From positions 1 to 5,785 of the forward strand of contig CALDBH010000059.1 of assembly GCA_937938065.1 (NCBI GenBank): DNA of 5,785 nt. The letters run 5' to 3'. The notes under the pieces were generated by a model. The model had not been told where the DNA came from. It ran no database searches and saw nothing but the letters and a program-made list of their open reading frames with translations. Position numbers and translations under genes: made by a program. How positions within the stretch are numbered: position 1 is the stretch's first letter; each line of letters starts with the position of its first letter. The DNA comes from an uncultured Sulfurovum sp. GTDB lineage: Bacteria; Campylobacterota; Campylobacteria; Campylobacterales; Sulfurovaceae. Positions 1-5,785 of the stretch are shown piece after piece.

Positions 1-606
1 AATCCTAAAACGATGCCCAATACTAAAACTTTTTTAAATCTTTCGCATCACGTAAAGCTTATCAACAAGCCAAAAAGTGTCGACAGAAAACATGGGGATA
101 TTCATCCTGATGGGAATCCTCATTTCCATATAAGTCCGAAAAATATCTTGATTTTGGCAAAAACCATAGAAGAATTTCTTAGTAAAATAGATATGAAAAA
201 TAGAGATATCTATAAAAAAAACTATAATAATTTTTCTAAAGTTTGGCATCAGAAAATGGCTTTTTGGAAGAAGAAAATGAAAGACAAAAAGGGCTTGAAA
301 GTCATTCAGTTTCATGATAACCTTGCTTATTTTAATAAAGAGTATGGTCTTTTGAATATAGGAACGATTGAACCTCTCCCAGGGATTCCACCCTCTTCAA
401 AACATACTATTGCAACCATTGAACTTATCAAAAAAGAGAAGCCGTGCTGTATTTTACATGATGTCTATCACTCAACAAAAACAGCTGATTTCATAAGCCA
501 AAAAACCGGTATCAAGGTTATTCTTATGCCACATGATATAGAAGCACTTGAAAATATTGATAATTTGAGTGCTCTTTTTGACTATCTCACAAGTGCAATA
601 AAATGA
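1..606 (+). CDS. Metal ABC transporter substrate-binding protein (ZnuA-like), 5' end missing
   Basis: This is the C-terminal 201 codons of a periplasmic solute-binding protein of the ZnuA/TroA cluster that captures zinc or manganese for an ABC importer. The frame is open back to base 1, so the ATG at 13 is only an internal Met, and the signal peptide and first metal ligand lie outside the window. Visible family marks are GNPHFH (second metal His, codon 121-123), the FHDNLAYF block (third His, codon 313-315; other members have YH..W.YF), the IEPLPGIPPS segment near 370-400, and LHDVYHS around 454-474, where the family has its last acidic ligand. A Lys-rich stretch (WKKKMKDKK) precedes the third ligand. 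The stop overlaps the permease start as ATGA at 603-606, so the two are co-translated partners. The family is clear; zinc versus manganese cannot be decided from this fragment. Confidence 0.88.
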   Translation, partial: NPKTMPNTKTFLNLSHHVKLINKPKSVDRKHGDIHPDGNPHFHISPKNILILAKTIEEFLSKIDMKNRDIYKKNYNNFSKVWHQKMAFWKKKMKDKKGLKVIQFHDNLAYFNKEYGLLNIGTIEPLPGIPPSSKHTIATIELIKKEKPCCILHDVYHSTKTADFISQKTGIKVILMPHDIEALENIDNLSALFDYLTSAIK

Positions 607-1352
607 TAGATATTTTGCTAATTCCTATTGTTTTGGTTGTTGTGCTTGTGATGCTTCATGCCTACTTTGGTATGGAAATTTTAAAGCGTGGGATTATCTT
701 TACAGACCTTGCTATTGCTCAGTTTGCAGCACTTGGTTCTTCGATCAGTCTAGGTTATTTTCATGAGGAACACTTTTACATACTGACACTAAGCTTTGCG
801 TTGTTGTGTGCTTTTTTGATCGCTTTTGCTTCGACTAGAAAGCTTCATTTAGAAGCATTTATAGGGATTCTTTATATTTTGGGTGCCAGTGGTATCATGA
901 TGGTGCTTGCACACTCCTCTGAAGGTATGGAGCATTTCAAATCGCTTCTTGCAAGCGATATACTTTTTACACCCTTTAATGATGTTTTACAAAGTATTAT
1001 TATCTATGCTTTCATTGCAATTGCACTTTACTTTGTCTATCCAAGACTAAGCGGGTTTTTTAGGGAACTCTTTTTCTTTTCGCTTCTTGCGATCACAGTC
1101 ACTTCTTCAGTTTCACTTGCAGGCGTTTTCGTTGTGTTTGTACTTCTTATCGCGCCACCCTTTGTTGCAATTTCGCTAAACGTGAAAAGACCTTTACTTG
1201 TCAGTTTTATTTTTGGATGGTTTTTTAGTATTGGTGCAATTGTAATATCTTATTTTTATGATTTGCCGACAGGTTATAGTATTGTTTTTATGGGTGCACT
1301 TCTAACTGTTTTCATCGTCATAATAGGATCAAAAAACGAGCAGAAGAATTGA
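603..1352 (+). CDS. Metal ABC transporter permease (ZnuB/MntB-like, ABC-3 family)
   Basis: Inner-membrane permease of 249 residues, which is near the usual length for the family. It would form the channel for the metal ion delivered by the binding protein encoded just upstream. About seven or eight hydrophobic segments are visible, beginning with residues 3-20. The family's N-terminal block is present as HAYFGMEILKRGIIFTDLAIAQFAALG (about residues 19-45), and the EAFIGILYILGAS block near residue 84 is typical of ABC-3 permeases. The C-terminal half has the S-V-S-L-A-G-V-F-V-V-F-V-L-L-I-A-P-P run. The ATG at 603 overlaps the previous stop by four bases and has no strong ribosome site, which suggests translational coupling. 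An ATPase subunit is required for transport but is not encoded between or after these genes. The exact metal is not determined. Confidence 0.9.
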   Translation: MIDILLIPIVLVVVLVMLHAYFGMEILKRGIIFTDLAIAQFAALGSSISLGYFHEEHFYILTLSFALLCAFLIAFASTRKLHLEAFIGILYILGASGIMMVLAHSSEGMEHFKSLLASDILFTPFNDVLQSIIIYAFIAIALYFVYPRLSGFFRELFFFSLLAITVTSSVSLAGVFVVFVLLIAPPFVAISLNVKRPLLVSFIFGWFFSIGAIVISYFYDLPTGYSIVFMGALLTVFIVIIGSKNEQKN

Positions 1353-1357
1353 TTCAT

Positions 1358-1393
1358 ATGGATATCTGTTATTCTAAGTCTACAGATATCTAT
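1358..1393. repeat. Inverted repeat just after the permease gene
   Basis: GATATCTGT (1361-1369) and ACAGATATC (1382-1390) are perfect reverse complements separated by 12 bases. Counting one G-T pair and two further pairs outward, the stem reaches 12 bp (1358-1369 with 1382-1393). It starts 6 bases after the permease stop. It has no T-run directly after it, so it is a poor rho-independent terminator. It could be a processing or 3'-end-protecting hairpin, or a protein-binding dyad. The rest of the spacer, 1394-1506, is AT-rich and shows no gene. Confidence 0.6.
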
Positions 1394-1506
1394 TCACAAC
1401 TAGGATTATCTTGATACAAATTTTTTGTTAAGTTATTCGTTTTATCATTTGATTTAGCTGAAATGACAAATTGTTCAATGTTATCTTATTTTGGAGTTAT
1501 TGTGCA

Positions 1507-1522
1507 TTTTTTTAGATACAAT
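1507..1522 (+). promoter_or_regulatory. Probable sigma70 promoter of the small acidic protein
   Basis: A T-rich stretch (1507-1513) is followed by TACAAT at 1517-1522, one mismatch from TATAAT. No good -35 is present, which fits the Campylobacterota style of housekeeping promoter. Transcription would start around 1529, about 20 bases before the preferred start codon at 1551. Confidence 0.5.
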
Positions 1523-1550
1523 ACGTAAAAATAAACACATGGAAAAAACT

Positions 1551-1808
1551 ATGACATCAGCAGAAAAACTCAAAAACCTTTTAGAACTTGAGATCATTCC
1601 AGATTTGGAAGTAGCCATAGACGAACTTTTTGCAGCGATTGACAAAGCTAAATCTGCGTCTAAAGAACAAAAAGAAGACTTGGAAGAGATGAGAGAGATG
1701 CGTACAGAATGTTTCGCTATCATCGAAGAACTTGGCCGTGATGAGCTTGAAGAAGATGAGATAGAAGAACTTCTTGCTGAACTTGTAGAGATGAAAACAG
1801 AGGAGTAG
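1551..1808 (+). CDS. Small acidic helical protein of unknown function
   Basis: I do not recognise this 85-residue protein. It has 23 Glu and 6 Asp (about a third of residues) against 7 Lys and 3 Arg, so it is strongly acidic. One Cys sits in TECFAIIEELG, and there is one Pro and one Gly. Leucine/isoleucine spacing and long runs without helix breakers point to an all-helical, possibly coiled-coil or helical-hairpin, cytoplasmic protein; no signal peptide or membrane segment is visible. The frame is open from a TTG at 1491, but the promoter-like -10 box at 1517-1522 lies inside that extension. ATG 1551 has GGA seven bases upstream (1541-1543) while ATG 1539 has no ribosome site, so 1551 is preferred. 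It stands alone between a metal transporter and the thiamine operon and has its own promoter; neither neighbour indicates its role. Confidence 0.75.
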   Translation: MTSAEKLKNLLELEIIPDLEVAIDELFAAIDKAKSASKEQKEDLEEMREMRTECFAIIEELGRDELEEDEIEELLAELVEMKTEE

Positions 1809-1819
1809 AAGCCTCTTTT
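1794..1819 (+). terminator. Weak terminator-like hairpin overlapping the stop of the acidic protein gene
   Basis: AGAGG (1799-1803) pairs with CCTCT (1812-1816) around an 8-base loop that contains the TAG stop (1806-1808). It is followed by a short T-run (1816-1819), with A bases on the 5' side. Five pairs and four T are weak for a rho-independent terminator, so read-through toward the thiamine operon is possible. Confidence 0.35.
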
Positions 1820-1854
1820 CCTCCCGTTACTTTCTTACACTTTCCCCTCCCTCT
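1812..1854 (+). other. Pyrimidine-rich tract in the spacer before the thiamine operon
   Basis: Of 43 bases only four are purines (1826, 1829, 1837, 1839); the rest are C and T, unlike the A/T-rich surroundings. It lies upstream of the probable thiC promoter, so it belongs either to the 3' tail of the small gene's transcript or to untranscribed DNA. No function can be assigned. Confidence 0.5.
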
Positions 1855-1899
1855 AACATTTTAAAAATCCACTTAAGGTCATTTTTATCCTATTTAAAC

Positions 1900-1905
1900 T
1901 ATAGT
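1900..1905 (+). promoter_or_regulatory. Probable -10 box of the thiamine operon promoter
   Basis: TATAGT at 1900-1905 matches TATAAT at five of six positions and follows a T-rich stretch (1881-1894). No convincing -35 is seen. The predicted transcript start near 1911-1913 falls a few bases before the first aptamer stem at 1917, the expected place for a riboswitch leader. Confidence 0.55.
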
Positions 1906-1916
1906 ACGCCATCAAC

Positions 1917-2024
1917 CTCTCGGGGAGCTTTGATCATTTATGGAACACATATCTGATGCATAGCTGAGATAGCAAATGCTTGACCCGTTGAACTTGAACT
2001 GGATAATACCAGCGTAAGGAAGAG
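1917..2024 (+). promoter_or_regulatory. TPP riboswitch aptamer (THI element)
   Basis: This RNA element binds thiamine pyrophosphate and controls the thiamine operon after it. The conserved blocks appear in order: CGGGGAGC (1921-1928), CTGAGA (1964-1969, the pyrimidine-binding core), GACCCG (1982-1987), TTGAACTTGAACTGGATAAT (1989-2008) and ACCAGCGTAAGGA (2008-2020). Visible stems are P1 CTCT/AGAG (1917-1920 with 2021-2024), P2 CGGG/CCCG (1921-1924 with 1984-1987) and P5 CTGG/CCAG (1999-2002 with 2009-2012). P3 is long (1927-1964), with inner arms ATCA/TGAT and TATG/CATA. A small extra hairpin AGC/GCT (1971-1980) is inserted after CTGAGA, a known variation. Small departures from consensus are CTTGA for CCTGA and TAAGGA for TAGGGA. 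Identification is firm because both ligand-binding halves are intact and thiC follows. Confidence 0.95.
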
Positions 2025-4014
<1,990 letters not shown>

Positions 4015-4018
4015 AATA

Positions 4019-5047
4019 ATGAATATAGGTATTGCAGGTGTTGGTTTAGTAGGCAGGGTGTTAGCACTTAATCTACTACAACGTGGGCACACAGTAACAC
4101 TTTTTGATGAAGACACTGCCTATGGTGATAAAGCAGCAGGAATCACTGCTGCTGGTATGTTAGCTGTCTTTGCTGAATTAGAGAGTGCAGAGTCTGTCAT
4201 TTTTGATCATGGAAATCGTTCTATAGCACTTTGGCCTAGTCTGTTAGAACAGATTGGTATTGCCGATGCGTATCAACAAGAGGGTAGTATTATTACGGCA
4301 CATCCTCAAGATTATAATGAGTTAGATCATTTTATAGATACATTAAAGTCCAAGGTAGAAGAAGCTTCAAAAATAGAACTTTTAGATAGAGCTGCACTCA
4401 AAGAGCTTGAACCAGATTTAGATCAACATGCTAAAGCTTTCTTTATACCACATGAGGGTCAGGTGGATGCACAGCGTTTTATGAAAGCTTCAAGTGATTA
4501 TTTACTTACACATCCAGATGTTAAGTGGCACGAAGAGACTAAAGTTACTCATGTCTTAGATGGCACTATTACAGTAGGGGATGAGATAAAAACATTTGAT
4601 TGGGTATTTGATGCGAGAGGACTTGGTGCTCAAGGGGAAATGGATGATTTACGTGGTGTACGTGGAGAGGTCTTTTGGCTTGATGCACCAGAAGTGAACA
4701 TTACAAGACCTACACGTATGTTGCACCCACGCTATAAGATATATATTGTACCACGACCCAATAACCGGTACGTTATTGGTGCGACTGAGATAGAGACTGA
4801 AGATAAAAGTCCTATGTCTGTACGTTCAAGTTTAGAGTTACTCTCAGCAGTCTATAGTATGCACTCAGGGTTTGCAGAAGCACGTATTGTCAATATGCTT
4901 ACAAATTGTCGTCCATCATTAAAAGATAATTTACCAAAAATCGAGCATAGTAATAAGATGACACGTATTAACGGTCTTTATCGGCATGGCTATCTTTTAG
5001 CACCCGCAGTAGTAGAAGAAGCGTTAAAAGAAGGATTAAATGTATGA
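4019..5047 (+). CDS. thiO: Glycine oxidase ThiO (FAD-dependent)
   Basis: Flavoenzyme of the D-amino-acid oxidase family, 342 residues. In thiamine synthesis it oxidises glycine with oxygen to the imine (dehydroglycine) used by ThiG. The FAD-binding fold opens with G7-V-G9-L-V-G12, followed by the acidic residue at the end of strand two (FDED, Asp30). AAGMLAVFAELE near residue 44 corresponds to the AAGGMLAP.AE block of ThiO. PRPNNRYVIGATEIE is the family's second flavin-contact block. Arg298 in CRPSLKDNLP is the likely substrate-carboxylate arginine, and GLYRHGYLLAP (319-329) is the C-terminal signature. It starts four bases after thiC with only a weak purine-rich ribosome site and overlaps thiS by ATGA at 5044-5047. 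Sequence alone could also fit a related amino-acid oxidase, but its place between thiC and thiS makes ThiO the best call. Confidence 0.92.
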   Translation: MNIGIAGVGLVGRVLALNLLQRGHTVTLFDEDTAYGDKAAGITAAGMLAVFAELESAESVIFDHGNRSIALWPSLLEQIGIADAYQQEGSIITAHPQDYNELDHFIDTLKSKVEEASKIELLDRAALKELEPDLDQHAKAFFIPHEGQVDAQRFMKASSDYLLTHPDVKWHEETKVTHVLDGTITVGDEIKTFDWVFDARGLGAQGEMDDLRGVRGEVFWLDAPEVNITRPTRMLHPRYKIYIVPRPNNRYVIGATEIETEDKSPMSVRSSLELLSAVYSMHSGFAEARIVNMLTNCRPSLKDNLPKIEHSNKMTRINGLYRHGYLLAPAVVEEALKEGLNV

Positions 5048-5247
5048 TAAAAGTATCAGTTAACGGTGAAGTAAAAGAGCTTGAGGAAAATTTAAATGTG
5101 GGTCAGATGATAGAAGCACTTGAATATAAAGTAAAAGGTTTTGCTGTAGCGGTCAATACTACTTTTGTACCTATCGCTAAATATGATGAGACAATGATAA
5201 AAGAGGGAGATACCATAGATATTTTGGCTCCCGTACAAGGTGGATAA
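5044..5247 (+). CDS. thiS: Sulfur carrier protein ThiS
   Basis: Small ubiquitin-like protein of 67 residues, the usual ThiS size. Its C-terminal Gly66-Gly67 is adenylated and turned into a thiocarboxylate that hands sulfur to ThiG for the thiazole ring. The start MIKVSVNGE, the middle block [18 protein letters not shown] and the ending [14 protein letters not shown] are typical of the family. AAGGA (5031-5035) lies eight bases before the ATG, and the start overlaps the thiO stop by four bases. The adenylating enzyme ThiF is not encoded in this window. The last codons of thiS also carry AAGGTGG (5237-5243), which serves as ribosome site for thiG. Confidence 0.96.
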   Translation: MIKVSVNGEVKELEENLNVGQMIEALEYKVKGFAVAVNTTFVPIAKYDETMIKEGDTIDILAPVQGG

Positions 5248-5248
5248 A

Positions 5249-5785
5249 ATGACGAAACATTTAGAATCGAATGATGATACATGGGAAATCGGTGGAAAAA
5301 CATTAAACAGTAGACTGCTTATAGGCTCTGCACTCTATCCAAGCCCAGCCAATATGGAAGATGCTATTAAAGTTTCAGGTGCCCAAATTGTGACCGTATC
5401 TCTGAGACGACAAGCAGCAGGTGAGGGTGGAGGAAACCCATTTTGGGATATTATAAAATCCTTAGGTATAGAAGTATTACCCAATACAGCAGGTTCACAC
5501 TCTGCCAAAGAGGCTATCACTACAGCCCAGATGGCTAGAGAAGTTTTTGGTACAAACTGGATAAAACTTGAAGTCATAGGTGATCAGTACAATTTACAAC
5601 CAGACCCATTTGAAACAGTGAAAGCTGCTGAAGTCCTTATAAAAGAAGGGTTTGAAGTTTTCCCTTATACAACAGATGATTTGGTAGTAGCAAAGCGTTT
5701 GGCAGATGTGGGGTGTAAGATACTCATGCCATGGGGCTCCATGATAGGTTCTGGGAAAGGACTTATGAATCCAGATAACCTTATG
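5249..5785 (+). CDS. thiG: Thiazole synthase ThiG, 3' end missing
   Basis: First 179 codons of thiazole synthase, which condenses deoxyxylulose 5-phosphate, dehydroglycine and ThiS-thiocarboxylate into thiazole phosphate. The frame stays open to the last base, so about a third of the usual 255-270-residue barrel is outside the window. The start [20 protein letters not shown] is the ThiG N-terminus, after about 13 variable residues. [46 protein letters not shown] and [13 protein letters not shown] follow in order. Lys106 in WIKLEVIG corresponds to the lysine that forms the Schiff base with the sugar phosphate. The ATG at 5249 begins one base after the thiS stop, with AAGGTGG (5237-5243) well placed upstream. 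The [16 protein letters not shown] insert-type loop and the MPWGS form (where many ThiG have MPLGAP) mark the subgroup that I associate with thiO-containing proteobacterial operons. Confidence 0.96.
   Translation, partial: MTKHLESNDDTWEIGGKTLNSRLLIGSALYPSPANMEDAIKVSGAQIVTVSLRRQAAGEGGGNPFWDIIKSLGIEVLPNTAGSHSAKEAITTAQMAREVFGTNWIKLEVIGDQYNLQPDPFETVKAAEVLIKEGFEVFPYTTDDLVVAKRLADVGCKILMPWGSMIGSGKGLMNPDNLM

Noticed and set aside
34..315. 93-codon - strand frame opposite the metal-binding protein gene
   Set aside because: It is a shadow of conserved coding sequence on the other strand, with Phe-rich composition due to A-rich codons opposite.
13..606. ATG at 13 as the true start of the metal-binding protein
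   Set aside because: The frame is open to base 1 and the protein would lack its signal peptide and first lobe; it is an internal Met of a gene cut by the window edge.
1445..1466. TCATTT/AAATGA inverted repeat with a 10-base gap as an operator
   Set aside because: Six A/T-rich pairs in an A/T-rich spacer are expected by chance, and it matches no operator I can name.
1491..1550. TTG-initiated N-terminal extension of the acidic protein (MELLCIFLDTIRKNKHMEKT...)
   Set aside because: The stretch contains the T-run and TACAAT box that look like the gene's promoter, the TTG has no ribosome site, and the extension differs in character from the acidic body. The ATG at 1551 is better supported.

Overview
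The window is AT-rich and every gene lies on the + strand. Genes are tightly packed, with ATGA overlaps or gaps of 1-4 bases inside operons. Promoter -10 boxes follow T-rich stretches without a clear -35. Together with the codon use and the flavour of the proteins, this suggests a free-living member of the Campylobacterota (Sulfurovum/Sulfurimonas-like). That placement is an inference from style, not from a marker gene.

Region 1 (1-1352) is the end of a metal-uptake ABC operon: the C-terminal part of a ZnuA-type periplasmic metal-binding protein, overlapping by 4 bases a ZnuB/ABC-3 type membrane permease. No ATPase gene lies between or after them, so it must be upstream of the window or elsewhere.

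Region 2 (1353-1808) is a spacer with a strong inverted repeat, then a promoter and a small, very acidic, helical protein of about 85 residues that I do not recognise.

Region 3 (1809-2124) has no gene but is dense with regulation: a weak terminator-like hairpin, a pyrimidine-rich tract, a -10 box, a clear TPP (thiamine pyrophosphate) riboswitch and a 100-base expression platform. The platform's pyrimidine tract can pair with the aptamer's 3' end, with the thiC Shine-Dalgarno, or with the end of the small upstream gene.

Region 4 (2125-5785) is a thiamine biosynthesis operon in the order thiC - thiO - thiS - thiG, with thiG cut off by the window end. ThiC makes the pyrimidine half (HMP-P). ThiO oxidises glycine to the imine, ThiS carries the sulfur as a C-terminal thiocarboxylate, and ThiG joins these with deoxyxylulose phosphate to build the thiazole half. 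When thiamine pyrophosphate is plentiful the riboswitch should turn the whole operon down. The window is mostly well-understood biology. The points most worth a second look are the riboswitch platform with its long-range complementarity, the use of oxygen-dependent ThiO, and the unidentified acidic protein.
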